Shown: positions 35,475 through 44,868, counted from the first letter of the stretch. The stretch: 64,000 nucleotides of DNA from M3007 sp041392625 (GCA_041392625.1 JAWKLR010000018.1:1-64000), one strand, 5' to 3'. The notes: generated by a model not told the origin, from the sequence alone. Translations and numbers: made by a program.

Positions 35475-36263
35475 ATGAGCCACTTTGTACGAATTCTTTT
35501 GTTTTCCGGCTTATTGTCGATGAGCTCAGCGCTCCATGCACAGGCCGGGTTTTTCCTCCCTACCGTTAATGAAGCGGTACCCAATACGGTTGTGACCGTA
35601 CCGGTCAGCGTATTGAATTTTGACAGCATTGTTTCCGCTCAGTTTGTTGTTTCCTGGGACCCGGCGGTTCTGGATTACCTCGCGGTTGTCAGTTTCAACA
35701 TGGAGGATTTATCCTCTGAAAAATTTGGTGAAACAGAGGTTGACAGTGGCTTCCTCCGCGTAGTGTGGTGGCATACCGGCAATGGGCTTTCAGTAGCCGA
35801 TTCAACGCCTATTTTTAAAATAAAATTCAAGGTGATTGGAACCGACAGCACCCTTTCGCCTTTGCAAATAACCCAGCTCCCGCCCAATACCTTTTACGAG
35901 GTTGCGGATGCGTATGGAAACTTTTTTGATCTGGAGTCCAGCCTAATCTATAATGGCAGTGTAGCCGTGGGTTTTGTGCTCGATGCCAGCGAACCATTTC
36001 AGCTGGATGCTCTACAGGCCTATGTCGCTCCGAACCCGATTAGCAGTCAATCCAAACTCTTTCTGGAGTCGGATGAAGCCATTAATTTGAGGTATTCAAT
36101 TGTTAATGCATCGGGCCAATCACTTTTTTTTGAAAAAATTTCACTGCCCCCGGGCAAACATGGCATGGAAATTGCCACCCCCCTATTACGGCAACGTGGA
36201 CCACATTACCTCGTGTTACAGACACCCAAAACGACACGCGTGATTCCGCTGCTTATATTTTGA
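35475..36263 (+). CDS. Small cohesin-domain protein with type A T9SS sorting domain
   Basis: 262 residues. The signal peptide (ending HAQ) is followed by one cohesin-like domain of about 150 residues: VNEAVPNTVVTVPVSVLNF, SAQFVVSWDPAVLDYLAV and STPIFKIKFKVIG. The C-terminus is a T9SS type A domain (YVAPNPISSQSKLFLE ... PHYLVLQT). Cohesins classically bind dockerins in cellulosomes, but no dockerin-like protein was found in this window. It is 42 bases upstream of the giant three-cohesin protein and should share its transcript. Partner and ligand are unknown. Confidence 0.8.
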   Translation: MSHFVRILLFSGLLSMSSALHAQAGFFLPTVNEAVPNTVVTVPVSVLNFDSIVSAQFVVSWDPAVLDYLAVVSFNMEDLSSEKFGETEVDSGFLRVVWWHTGNGLSVADSTPIFKIKFKVIGTDSTLSPLQITQLPPNTFYEVADAYGNFFDLESSLIYNGSVAVGFVLDASEPFQLDALQAYVAPNPISSQSKLFLESDEAINLRYSIVNASGQSLFFEKISLPPGKHGMEIATPLLRQRGPHYLVLQTPKTTRVIPLLIF

Positions 36264-36305
36264 TTCAATCCTTTTTATTCATCCCTTATTTCCAGCTTGT
36301 TAAAG

Positions 36306-38453
36306 ATGAGACCGATTACAGTTACAAGCCTTCTTACCGCACTGTTTATGGTGCTGACTCTACCTGCAATAGGCCAGGTAACCACAACGATCACTCCTGC
36401 GAACGTTACTCAACCCATTGGTAGTATGGTTGACCTTGAAGTAAAGGTCACCGGGTTTACCAACATTATTTCCGTTCAATTTCCCGTTACATACCAGTCG
36501 ACGGTGCTTCAGTTTGTTTCAGCAGACAACTTCGCACTTCCTGGTTTTGGCCCTGCCAATTACAACAACCAGGCGGGAAAAGTGACCATCTCCTGGTTTG
36601 TCGATCTGGGTTCCAACCCCAACGGCATTACCCTGGCAGCGGGCACTACCTTACTTCGATTGCGCTTTGAAGTTATAGCCAACGGATCGAGCACCGTCAA
36701 CCTTGCTGCAGTATCACCCGGCATTGAAATGGTGAACAGCAATGGCAACCCGGTTACGGTTAATTACCAAAACGGAGGCAGCAATGTTACCGGTGGTTCT
36801 GGTGGTCCCCCACCAATTACTGGTTTCCACATCATCACAAACGGCGATAGCATCGGTGTTGGAGAACAATATTGTATGCCTGTAACGGTGAATGACTTTG
36901 AGGACATCATCTCTATGCAATATGCGATGCACTGGGACCCAGCCGTACTTGAATTTGATAATGTGAGCGGCTTCCAATTGCCTTTCCTCTCTGGAAGCAA
37001 TTTTGGCGGCAATACCGCAGGCGGTACACTTCTACTAAGTTGGTACGACCAAAATGCAGTTGGAATCACGCTTGACGATCTGGATACTATTTACCAGGTA
37101 TGCTTTACTGCCGTCGGACCCGTGGGCTCTGAATCGCTGGTCAATATCGACGGAGTTGGTTTCCCTGGAAATGCACCAGCAGAAATTGCGGATGCAATGG
37201 GTACGGATATTTGGGATACAGATGTGCCAATCGATGGTACAATCTATGTAATCGATGCAGGCCCAACCGGCGACGAGCCTACTTTCCATGCCGAGCAGGA
37301 TACCACCTTCACCGGCGGTAGCACTTGTGTAGATATCTTTGTTACAAACTTTGACAGCTTGCTGTCCAGCCAATTTGTAGTCACATACGATCCAGCCCTG
37401 CTTACATTTACATCCATTGATTTGGGTTCAAATCCGTTGGGCTTGAGCCTTGGGGCAAACTTTAATACGAATACACCCGGACAAATCCGGTTTACCTGGA
37501 ACGATGGTTCTGGTTTGGGCATCAATCTCCCAGACAGCACCGTTATTTTCAGCCCTTGTTTTGATGCAATTGGTCCTGGCGGCAGCCAATCACCTGTTGA
37601 TCTGGGTGGCATTGCAGGCTTCCCTGTTGAAGTTGCTCAGGAGCCTAACGGCGTTGTTCCTGCTGTAATGCAAAATGGCCATGTTTATATTTTGGATTCA
37701 CCTCCACCTCCGGCCATTCAAATGGGAAATATTACTGATGTAGACTGCTTCGGTGCCAATAATGGCGCTATTAGCGTGAGCATCAATGGCGGTGTAGCAC
37801 CGTTGACATACTCTTGGACAGGTCCAAACGGATACACTGCCACTACAGAAGATATCAGCAGTCTATCTCCTGGAAACTACAGCCTTACTGTAACCGATGC
37901 CAACATGGTAACGGATACTTACGGCCCGGTATTGGTTGACGGTCCAGCCAATGCAGTGAGCATTCCTGCTGGTACAATTTCCATCACACCTGTAAATTGT
38001 TTCGGTGGCTCTGACGGTCTGATTGATGTGACCGTTCAAGGTGGCACCGGTCCATATACTTATGCCTGGAATGACCCGGCAAACTCTACCAGTGAGGATT
38101 TGTTTCCTGTTGCTGTTGGAATGTACACCCTTACTGCTACAGATGCTAACGGATGTACTGTTGTATCTGCCCCTTTGGAAGTAACTGGTCCTAACTCTGC
38201 CTTGACCGTAACTTTCAACAGCAAGGTTGATGTAAAATGTAAAGGCCAGTCAAACGGACAGGCATTCATCACTGCAAGTGGTGGTACCGCTCCGTATGCT
38301 TCTTTTGTTTGGAAAGACGGAGGTGGTAGTGGCAACACTGTTTCTATGTCGCAAAACCCAACTACACTGGCTGCGGGTATTTTCAATGTTACTGTTACAG
38401 ACGCTCGCTTCAGTTTGCCAGGCAATTCTTGGAAGCCCGGTTGTTATTGCTGA
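36306..38453 (+). CDS. Giant cohesin/SprB-repeat adhesin, N-terminal fragment
   Basis: First open segment of a protein that spans 36306-40916 (about 1,535 codons). ATG 36306 starts the signal peptide MRPITVTSLLTALFMVLTLP with cleavage after IGQ. Three cohesin-like domains follow (VTGFTNIISVQFPVTYQST; VNDFEDIISMQYAMHWDPA; VTNFDSLLSSQFVVTYDPA). After them come SprB repeats (VDCFGANNGAISVSINGG-PLTYSW and relatives). At about 38405 the sequence GACGCTCGCTTCAG has a duplicated CGCT. Removing one copy gives TDASVCQAILGSPVVIAEP, which fits the SprB repeat consensus, so the frame break is a 4-bp tandem duplication. The rest to 38453 is out of frame. Confidence 0.85.
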   Translation: MRPITVTSLLTALFMVLTLPAIGQVTTTITPANVTQPIGSMVDLEVKVTGFTNIISVQFPVTYQSTVLQFVSADNFALPGFGPANYNNQAGKVTISWFVDLGSNPNGITLAAGTTLLRLRFEVIANGSSTVNLAAVSPGIEMVNSNGNPVTVNYQNGGSNVTGGSGGPPPITGFHIITNGDSIGVGEQYCMPVTVNDFEDIISMQYAMHWDPAVLEFDNVSGFQLPFLSGSNFGGNTAGGTLLLSWYDQNAVGITLDDLDTIYQVCFTAVGPVGSESLVNIDGVGFPGNAPAEIADAMGTDIWDTDVPIDGTIYVIDAGPTGDEPTFHAEQDTTFTGGSTCVDIFVTNFDSLLSSQFVVTYDPALLTFTSIDLGSNPLGLSLGANFNTNTPGQIRFTWNDGSGLGINLPDSTVIFSPCFDAIGPGGSQSPVDLGGIAGFPVEVAQEPNGVVPAVMQNGHVYILDSPPPPAIQMGNITDVDCFGANNGAISVSINGGVAPLTYSWTGPNGYTATTEDISSLSPGNYSLTVTDANMVTDTYGPVLVDGPANAVSIPAGTISITPVNCFGGSDGLIDVTVQGGTGPYTYAWNDPANSTSEDLFPVAVGMYTLTATDANGCTVVSAPLEVTGPNSALTVTFNSKVDVKCKGQSNGQAFITASGGTAPYASFVWKDGGGSGNTVSMSQNPTTLAAGIFNVTVTDARFSLPGNSWKPGCYC

Positions 38454-38727
38454 GCCAAGTATCGCTCTGAGTGCGACTTCAAACAAAGTAGATGTACTGT
38501 GTCCTGGTGGGTCTGATGGATTCATCAGCCTGACTCCCGGCGGTGGCTGGGGTGGTTATACCTTCAACTGGTCTGGTGCAGGAGGCCCATTCACTACACA
38601 AAATATTACCAACCTGGTTCCGGGTATTTATACACCCACAATTTCAGACCAGGGTGGTTGTTCAGTTACCCTGAACCCAATTACAGTATCTGCCCCCCAG
38701 CAATCTCCTACACTGATTCTCAAGTAA
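38278..38727 (+). CDS. Giant cohesin/SprB-repeat adhesin, middle fragment
   Basis: The homologous part is about 38410-38690 and holds one SprB repeat: VLCPGGSDGFISLTPGGGWG, YTFNWSGAGGPF and YTPTISDQGGC. At 38686-38691 a run of six C (TCTGCCCCCCAGC) needs a seventh C to continue as VSAPPAISYTDSQV. With six C the frame closes at 38727. It has no start signal of its own and should be read as the link between the fragments on either side. Confidence 0.75.
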   Translation: MVVPLRMLLLFGKTEVVVATLFLCRKTQLHWLRVFSMLLLQTLASVCQAILGSPVVIAEPSIALSATSNKVDVLCPGGSDGFISLTPGGGWGGYTFNWSGAGGPFTTQNITNLVPGIYTPTISDQGGCSVTLNPITVSAPQQSPTLILK

Positions 38728-40916
38728 CTGACCTCAGTTGTGCAAATGCTGGCAATGGCGCAATCAGCATCACTCCACAAGGTGGTAACGGAGGCAACTA
38801 TGTAGTAACCTGGACTGGTGGCCTTACCGGTTCCATGATCAGCAACCTGGATGGTGGCAACTATGCACCAACTATTCGCGACAACCAGGGCTGTACTACG
38901 ACCATGCCAGCCATTACCGTTAACGAACCAGACCCACTCGTTTCTTCAGAAACAATAACAGACCAAATGGGCGCAACGGATAACGGAGAGATTGACTTGA
39001 CAATCACCGGCGGTACCATGCCATACTCCTACGAATGGGCACATGGACCAACTACAGAAGACGTAACAGGTCTGGCTGCCGGCTTGTACACCGTGACCAT
39101 CACAGATGCAAACGATTGTTTCATCATTGTAGAAAATATTGAAGTAGTTCAGTCCAATATTCTTTTGGGCACATTTGTAGCAGGCAGCACAAACTCCTGT
39201 GCAAATGACGGAACTGTAACGATTGTTATCCCTGCTGCTGCAACAGGCCCATTTGTTGTATCCTGGAACGGAAACATGCAAGTATCTCAAACAGATACTG
39301 TGGTTATCCAAAACCTGACTCCAGGAACCTATGACTTCACAGTTACAGACCTCGCCAATAACGAAATATTGATTGAGGATGTGATGATCACAAGCTTGGC
39401 ACCTGCAGCAGTTTCTTCACAGACTACTCCTCCGGACAATGCAGACTGTATCGGCGCAACCAACTTTATCGTGTTGGAGCCTGTGCCAAATACAGCGGTC
39501 ATGACCTATTTTTGGTCTGACAGCCTTACCACCAGCGCTCGGATTAACATCCCCCAAGGTAATTACTTTGTAACCGTTACCAACTTCACCAGCGGCTGTA
39601 CTTCCGTGTACAATTACACCCTCAACTGCCCTGCCGGTGTGGCTACAGCAGTTGTTGACAGCGCAAGTTGTGTAAACGACGACGACGGATCGATCAATCT
39701 GTCCTTCACTGGTGGCGACGGCCCGAACTATACCTTTGCATGGGAAGGTCCTAATGGCTTTACTGCAAACACAGAAGACATCAGCAACCTGGAAGCAGGA
39801 TTGTATGAAGTTACTGTTACCGACGAAAGCAACGTTGAACACGTATCAACCCACTTTGTTGGAACCATGTCCAACCTGGTTGTTACCAATGTAAGCGAAC
39901 TTTCAGATTACGGTGGATATCAGGTAAGCGGACCAAACAACTGTGACGGCGAAGCCAGTGTGGCTTTCTCCGGACAAGTTGGCACCGTAAGCATCGACTG
40001 GAGCAATGGCTTCTCCGGTATGCTCAACGAAACACTTTGTGGTGGAGTTTACACGGTAAGTGTAACCGACGAACTGGGCTGTGTTTCTGTGTGGTCTGAT
40101 AGCCTGACAGTTGCTCCCGGAGTTACTTCTGAAAGCAACACCATTTCCAACTACAACGGATACAACATCAGCTGTAACGGAGAATGCGACGGTATCGCCC
40201 GCGTATTCATCAATGGAGGAATTGGTCCTTTCACCGTACAATGGCCAACTGGCCAGATCGAAGAACTCGACAATATTGGACAGTTCTCTCAGGCCAACAA
40301 CCTGTGTGGTGGTGATTACCTGGTGACCATTACCGACATCAACAACAATACAACCACCCAAATGGTCAGCCTGTCTCAGCCTGATCCACTGGAAATCCTG
40401 TTTGCTGAAGTTGCTCCTTCTACCTTCTCTCGTTGCGACGGTGAGATCATCGCCACCACTCCGGGTGCAGTAGGAACTGTTGAGTTGACATGGACTGCCA
40501 GCATCACCGGACAAACAGGCGATGAACTGCGCGCTATCGGACTCTGCTCCGGCGAACGGGTACAATTTGTGGTTCGCGACGCAAACGGCTGTTTGGCCAT
40601 TGCTACCGATACCGTACCGTATCCTGAAGATGGTTGTTTCCGCGTGCGCCCGGTGCTTACTCCTGGCGAACAAGACGGCAAGAACGACTTCATGTTGATT
40701 ACCTGTATTGAATCGGTTCCAAACTCAATTGAGATTTACAACCGCTGGGGACAATTGGTATTCGAAACAGTTGGCTATGACAACGGCACCAATGCCTGGG
40801 ACGGAACCAACAACGGACGCCCACTTCCAGAAGGTGTGTACTACTACATTCTCAACTACACCGACTCAACGTTGGGCGAACAGCAAGTCAAAGGCTACGT
40901 CAACCTCCTACGTTAA
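38658..40916 (+). CDS. Giant cohesin/SprB-repeat adhesin, C-terminal fragment with CHU_C sorting domain
   Basis: The homologous reading begins at about 38692. It contains about six more SprB-like repeats (LSCANAGNGAISITPQGGNG, SCVNDDDGSINLSFTGGDG, ISCNGECDGIARVFINGG and others). It ends with a gliding-motility-associated type B T9SS domain: RPVLTPGEQDGKNDFM, IEIYNRWGQLVFE, AWDGTNNGRPLPEGVYYY and KGYVNLLR. Codon usage is biased (CGC, AAC, GGC), suggesting an abundant surface filament. A strong hairpin and then an SprF-type gene follow, the usual sprB-sprF arrangement. Confidence 0.87.
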   Translation: MFSYPEPNYSICPPAISYTDSQVTDLSCANAGNGAISITPQGGNGGNYVVTWTGGLTGSMISNLDGGNYAPTIRDNQGCTTTMPAITVNEPDPLVSSETITDQMGATDNGEIDLTITGGTMPYSYEWAHGPTTEDVTGLAAGLYTVTITDANDCFIIVENIEVVQSNILLGTFVAGSTNSCANDGTVTIVIPAAATGPFVVSWNGNMQVSQTDTVVIQNLTPGTYDFTVTDLANNEILIEDVMITSLAPAAVSSQTTPPDNADCIGATNFIVLEPVPNTAVMTYFWSDSLTTSARINIPQGNYFVTVTNFTSGCTSVYNYTLNCPAGVATAVVDSASCVNDDDGSINLSFTGGDGPNYTFAWEGPNGFTANTEDISNLEAGLYEVTVTDESNVEHVSTHFVGTMSNLVVTNVSELSDYGGYQVSGPNNCDGEASVAFSGQVGTVSIDWSNGFSGMLNETLCGGVYTVSVTDELGCVSVWSDSLTVAPGVTSESNTISNYNGYNISCNGECDGIARVFINGGIGPFTVQWPTGQIEELDNIGQFSQANNLCGGDYLVTITDINNNTTTQMVSLSQPDPLEILFAEVAPSTFSRCDGEIIATTPGAVGTVELTWTASITGQTGDELRAIGLCSGERVQFVVRDANGCLAIATDTVPYPEDGCFRVRPVLTPGEQDGKNDFMLITCIESVPNSIEIYNRWGQLVFETVGYDNGTNAWDGTNNGRPLPEGVYYYILNYTDSTLGEQQVKGYVNLLR

Positions 40917-40938
40917 TTTTTATCATCCTAGCATAAGC

Positions 40939-40977
40939 GCTGCAACAGGTTTCAATTAAAATGAGACCTGTTGCAGC
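40939..40977 (+). promoter_or_regulatory. Intercistronic hairpin between giant adhesin and SprF-type gene
   Basis: GCTGCAACAGGTTTC / GAGACCTGTTGCAGC, a 15-bp stem with one wobble and a 9-base loop. No T-run follows. It may act as a partial terminator or as an mRNA processing/stability element that sets the ratio of adhesin to SprF partner. Confidence 0.65.
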
Positions 40978-41015
40978 ACAGCTAATCATTCATCCTCCAT
41001 TCCCAATCCTCGATT

Positions 41016-41957
41016 ATGAAAAAGACATTTTTTACCCTGCTATTGGCATTTGTCGGGCTCGCTGCCTTTGCTCAGGAGCAAGCCATCTACTCTCAATATC
41101 AACTCTTCCCCGTGCTGGTAAATCCAGGCTATACCGGGTTTGAAGGAGAGCATCAATTCCTCCTAAATGCCCGCAACAGCTGGTCTGGTTTCCCGGGCGC
41201 TCCACAGTCCTACACTGCCATGTACCATGGCCCGGTAGGCAACAACCTTGCATTGGGTGGCGGTGTGTTTACTGAAAAAATCGGCGATCAAAATCTATTT
41301 CGTCTTCAGTTGAACTACGCATTCCGCATCCAGTCTAAAAATGAAAAATTCCAGGCCGGTATTGGTCTGACAACGGAGTTTCTCCGCCGCGGCATCAACA
41401 ACGATTTGTTGGATGACCCAACCGTAAACCCGAACGACCCAACCCTGGAAGACCTGGCAAATGGCCAGCAAATCTTCGACGCATCGGTAGGTGTACACGC
41501 TTTGTTCGATAAGAAGTTCTTTTTGAGCATGGCACTTCCAAACACCATCCGTACCCGCCTCGATGATGTACCGGTACAGGACCCTCAAAACCAGGGTGGT
41601 CTGTTTGACCACTACATCTTCCAGTTGGGCTTTATTGCCGACGTGCCTGCACAGGGGTTCAAAATCATTCCTTCTCTGGCACTTCGCAATGTACGGAACG
41701 TTCCTTACCAGGTTGATCTGAACTTGCAAGGTCGTTTCCTCGAGGAAAAACTGATCACCGGATTTACCTACCGCCCGGGTTCTGCGAATGGCTCGCTGGC
41801 CTTCCTGATCGGCTCCAAGTTCAACCAGGTACAGGCATTCTACTCGTACGATCTGAACTTTGGCGATTTCCAACAGTACAACGGAGGTTCTCACGAGATT
41901 AGCTTCGCGCTTTCATTCGCTCGCAAAGAGCGTATCGAAATTCCGAATTCATACTAA
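41016..41957 (+). CDS. PorP/SprF family T9SS outer-membrane protein
   Basis: 313 residues. The signal peptide (MKKTFFTLLLAFVGLAAFAQ) precedes the family opening EQAIYSQYQLFPVLVNPGYTG and a barrel of amphipathic strands (NLALGGGVFTEKIGDQNLFR, AFYSYDLNFGD and GSHEISFALSF). SprF is needed for surface delivery of SprB in F. johnsoniae. Its position 99 bases after a CHU_C-type adhesin makes it the likely partner for that protein. It shares the family features of the paralogue at 12198 but diverges in sequence. A heptamer hairpin begins two bases after its stop codon. Confidence 0.9.
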   Translation: MKKTFFTLLLAFVGLAAFAQEQAIYSQYQLFPVLVNPGYTGFEGEHQFLLNARNSWSGFPGAPQSYTAMYHGPVGNNLALGGGVFTEKIGDQNLFRLQLNYAFRIQSKNEKFQAGIGLTTEFLRRGINNDLLDDPTVNPNDPTLEDLANGQQIFDASVGVHALFDKKFFLSMALPNTIRTRLDDVPVQDPQNQGGLFDHYIFQLGFIADVPAQGFKIIPSLALRNVRNVPYQVDLNLQGRFLEEKLITGFTYRPGSANGSLAFLIGSKFNQVQAFYSYDLNFGDFQQYNGGSHEISFALSFARKERIEIPNSY

Positions 41958-41958
41958 A

Positions 41959-42033
41959 TAGTAGTCAGTGGTCAGAAGTCAGTAGTCAGTTTAAAATTGA
42001 ATATTTTTCTGACCACTGACCACTGACTACTTA
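41959..42033. repeat. Heptamer-repeat hairpin, copy 2
   Basis: The left arm is AGTAGTC-AGTGGTC-AGAAGTC-AGTAGTC. The right arm (42008-42033) is CTGACCACTGACCACTGACT with ACTTA. A loop of about 17 AT-rich bases separates them. It begins 2 bases after the sprF-type stop codon and could act as a 3'-end structure. Confidence 0.8.
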
Positions 42034-42066
42034 CAACTAATAAAAAATTCAGTAGATTTGTGTCAG

Positions 42067-42207
42067 CGGTTTTTTAAGCCGCACGTATATTAGAGCAAAA
42101 TGGATTCTTTGCACAATCCCGGCATAGAATTTGAAGAATAATTGTCTTTAACAATTGGTTTTTGGGATGGCCTCTCCGCGAAAAGTCGCTGGGGGGCTTT
42201 TTTATTT
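42067..42207 (+). ncRNA. Candidate small RNA with its own promoter-like box and terminator
   Basis: TAGATTTG (42053-42060) fits the -7 box. Three predicted hairpins follow: GCGGTTT/AAGCCGC (42066-42082), AATTGT/ACAATT (42140-42156) and a GC-rich terminator with T-tract (42170-42207). There is no ORF. The transcript would be about 140 bases. I cannot assign it to a known family. It could also be only the 3' end of the sprF transcript. Confidence 0.35.
42170..42207 (+). terminator. Orphan intrinsic terminator
   Basis: GCCTCTC-C-GCG-AAAAGT-CGC-T-GGGGGGC stem with G-T wobbles, followed by TTTTTTATTT. It is 212 bases downstream of the nearest coding region on this strand. Confidence 0.65.
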
Positions 42208-42610
42208 CCCTTAGGGGTACACCCTAAAAAAAGAAAATTCCAACAAATACAAAGCGGCTGTTTTAATGAAGCTCCTCTTTTCCACTGCTGTTTGTTAAAC
42301 GAATTGGTAGATAATTTTACATAAATCCGGTTTACCAAACATCTCTCGCCACCGAAATGGGGGCAAAACCCAAAATAATTTCACCCAAACGTGTATTTTC
42401 GCTAAAAATCAATATATATTTGTGCCATCAAACACAAAAACAACCCAATTAATCCAAACACAACTTATATTTTACAAGAAAACAACATTTTTTCAAGTAA
42501 AAAATCCATTTTTCGCTAAAATGCATTTTTAATCGCTTGTTTTTTCCTGCCTTTTCCGAATAAGCCAGTTTCGTTTTCTTTTCCTCACCTTTTCACAACA
42601 AGTACACATC
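42208..42610 (+). promoter_or_regulatory. Leader region of glutamine synthetase III
   Basis: AT-rich non-coding stretch. TATATTTG (42415-42422) is a candidate -7 box, giving a leader of about 180 bases. A near-repeat ATTTTCGCTAAAA (about 42395) / ATTTTTCGCTAAAA (about 42511) straddles it and could be a regulator site. No known riboswitch was recognised. Confidence 0.45.
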
Positions 42611-44803
42611 ATGTCATTAGCAAGATTTAATGCCCTTCAAACAATCGAAAATCGCATCGAGCCACTAGCGACCGATTTCCCTGAAGGACAGGTTGACAAC
42701 ATTGCATCGTATTTCGCAGCCAATGTTTTCAATGAGGAGGCCATGAAAAAATACCTCCCGGAAAGCGCTTACATCAGCGTAAAGGCAGCCACTCAAAGTG
42801 GACAAAAACTCGATCGGGAAGTTGCAGATATCGTGGCGAACGGAATGAAGGAATGGGCTATGAGCAAAGGCTGTACCCACTTTGCCCACTGGTTCCAGCC
42901 TCTTACAGGAAAAACAGCAGAAAAACACGACTCCTTTTTTACTACAACACATGATGGCCGCGTGATTGAAGAATTCACCGGTGGCGCATTGGTACAGCAG
43001 GAGCCTGACGGCTCTTCGTTCCCTTCTGGTGGTATGCGCAGTACCTTCGAGGCTCGCGGATACACCGTTTGGGACCCAAGTAGCCCGGCGTTCATTCTGG
43101 AAGTTGGTGATGGAAAAACACTTTGTATTCCAACCATTTTTGTAACCTTCAGCGGTTCAGCGCAAGACTATAAACTGCCTTTGCTCCGCTCACAAAGCCT
43201 CTTGGATCAAGCCGCAGTTCCCGTTTGTCAACTCTTCGACCCAAAGGTTACCAAAGTAACTGCTACTCTGGGTTGGGAGCAGGAATACTTCCTGGTTGAT
43301 GAAGCCCTGTTCAATGCACGCCCCGACCTCGTAATGGCTGGCCGCACCCTGATCGGCAATGCTGCTACCAAGCACCAGCAATTGGACGACCACTATTTCG
43401 GCTCCATTCCTGAGCGGGTATATGCGTTTATGCGCGACCTTGAAACTGAGTGTCACCTTTTGGGGATTCCGGTTCGCACACGCCACAACGAAGTTGCGCC
43501 GGGCCAGTACGAATTGGCGCCGATCTATGAAGAAATCAACGTAGCAGTTGACCACAATCAGTTGCTCATGGACGTAATGGACCGCGTGGCTCGCCGCCAT
43601 AAATTGCGTGTACTGCTCCATGAAAAGCCATTCGCCGGCATCAACGGTTCCGGTAAACACAACAACTGGAGTCTGAGTGCAAACACCGGCGTGAACCTGC
43701 TTGCTCCTGGCGATAACCCACAGCGCAACCTGCGCTTCCTGAGCTTCTTTGTAAACACCATTTTGGCCGTTTACAACAATGCCGACGTCCTGCGCGCAAG
43801 CATTGCACATGCAGGCAACGACCACCGCTTGGGCGCCAACGAAGCACCTCCGGCAATCATTTCTGTATTTATTGGTGAGGCATTGAGCAAACTGCTCAAC
43901 CAGATTGCCAATGGTAAAAAGACAGACGATGCAGCCGTTGAACGCGCTGTTGACCTGATCTCCAAATTGCCAAACCTGCAACTGGATAACACCGACCGGA
44001 ACCGGACTTCACCATTTGCTTTCACCGGAAACAAATTTGAAATCCGTGCCGTTGGTTCTTCTCAAAACTGTGCAGGCCCAATGACCGTTATGAACACCAT
44101 GATGGCCATGCAACTGATCGAGTTTAAGAAAGACATCGACAAGTTGATGAACAAAGGCATGGAAAAGGACGAGGCCATCCTGATGGTTGTAAAAAAATAC
44201 ATTCGCAAGGCCCGCCCAATCCTGTTTGAAGGAAACAACTATTCGGATGAATGGAAAGAAGAAGCGGCCAGCCGTGGACTTAGCAACAACGCCAATACTC
44301 CTTCAGCGCTTGCAGCATTGAAGTCGCAGGCAGCAAAGGACTTCTACGGTAAATCCGGCGTAATGAATCCTGCCGAGTTGGAAGCCTTCCGGAATGTACA
44401 ATTGGAAATTTACTGCACCAAACTGAGCATCGAAGCCAAAACCCTGCTGGAAATGGTGAACTCCATGATCATGCCGGCTGTATTGCGCTACCAAACCGAA
44501 CTTGCTCAGAATATCGCTAGCCTTCAGGCGCTTGATATGGACAGTGCGACCAAGTTTCAGCGTGAAAAACTGAACCGTACCGTTGAAAATGTAGATGCAA
44601 TTGCCAAAGGAATTGACGCACTGAACAACTCCATTCACAAAGCGCATGCATGCGAGGATATTGAAGCAGAAGCCGAGATTCTTTGCAATGAAGTACTTCC
44701 GGAAATGGAAGCAATTCGTTCCGCAGTAGACGATTTGGAGGCCTTGGTTGACGACCAGTACTGGCCAATTGTGAAATACCGTGAGATGTTGTTTGTACGC
44801 TAA
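42611..44803 (+). CDS. glnN: Glutamine synthetase type III
   Basis: ATP-dependent amination of glutamate, 730 residues. The length is that of type III rather than the roughly 470 of type I. The GSIII-specific N-terminal domain is present (YFAANVFNEEAMKKYLPESA). The catalytic barrel shows EQEYFLVDE, RHNEVAPGQYELAPIYEEIN (metal-binding glutamates), HEKPFAGINGSGKHNNWS (substrate/metal histidine) and RNRTSPFAFTGNKFEIRA. The long C-terminal helical region is also typical. Bacteroides glnN encodes the same class. Biased codons suggest strong expression. It has a long leader and a terminator, so it is a single-gene unit. Confidence 0.96.
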   Translation: MSLARFNALQTIENRIEPLATDFPEGQVDNIASYFAANVFNEEAMKKYLPESAYISVKAATQSGQKLDREVADIVANGMKEWAMSKGCTHFAHWFQPLTGKTAEKHDSFFTTTHDGRVIEEFTGGALVQQEPDGSSFPSGGMRSTFEARGYTVWDPSSPAFILEVGDGKTLCIPTIFVTFSGSAQDYKLPLLRSQSLLDQAAVPVCQLFDPKVTKVTATLGWEQEYFLVDEALFNARPDLVMAGRTLIGNAATKHQQLDDHYFGSIPERVYAFMRDLETECHLLGIPVRTRHNEVAPGQYELAPIYEEINVAVDHNQLLMDVMDRVARRHKLRVLLHEKPFAGINGSGKHNNWSLSANTGVNLLAPGDNPQRNLRFLSFFVNTILAVYNNADVLRASIAHAGNDHRLGANEAPPAIISVFIGEALSKLLNQIANGKKTDDAAVERAVDLISKLPNLQLDNTDRNRTSPFAFTGNKFEIRAVGSSQNCAGPMTVMNTMMAMQLIEFKKDIDKLMNKGMEKDEAILMVVKKYIRKARPILFEGNNYSDEWKEEAASRGLSNNANTPSALAALKSQAAKDFYGKSGVMNPAELEAFRNVQLEIYCTKLSIEAKTLLEMVNSMIMPAVLRYQTELAQNIASLQALDMDSATKFQREKLNRTVENVDAIAKGIDALNNSIHKAHACEDIEAEAEILCNEVLPEMEAIRSAVDDLEALVDDQYWPIVKYREMLFVR

Positions 44804-44830
44804 ACCAAACGAACATCCAATCAGAACCAG

Positions 44831-44868
44831 AAGCCACTTCCATTTTTGGAGGTGGCTTTTTCTTTTTT
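44831..44868 (+). terminator. Intrinsic terminator of glutamine synthetase III
   Basis: AAGCCACTTCC-ATTTTT-GGAGGTGGCTT (one wobble) followed by a T-rich tract. Confidence 0.9.
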
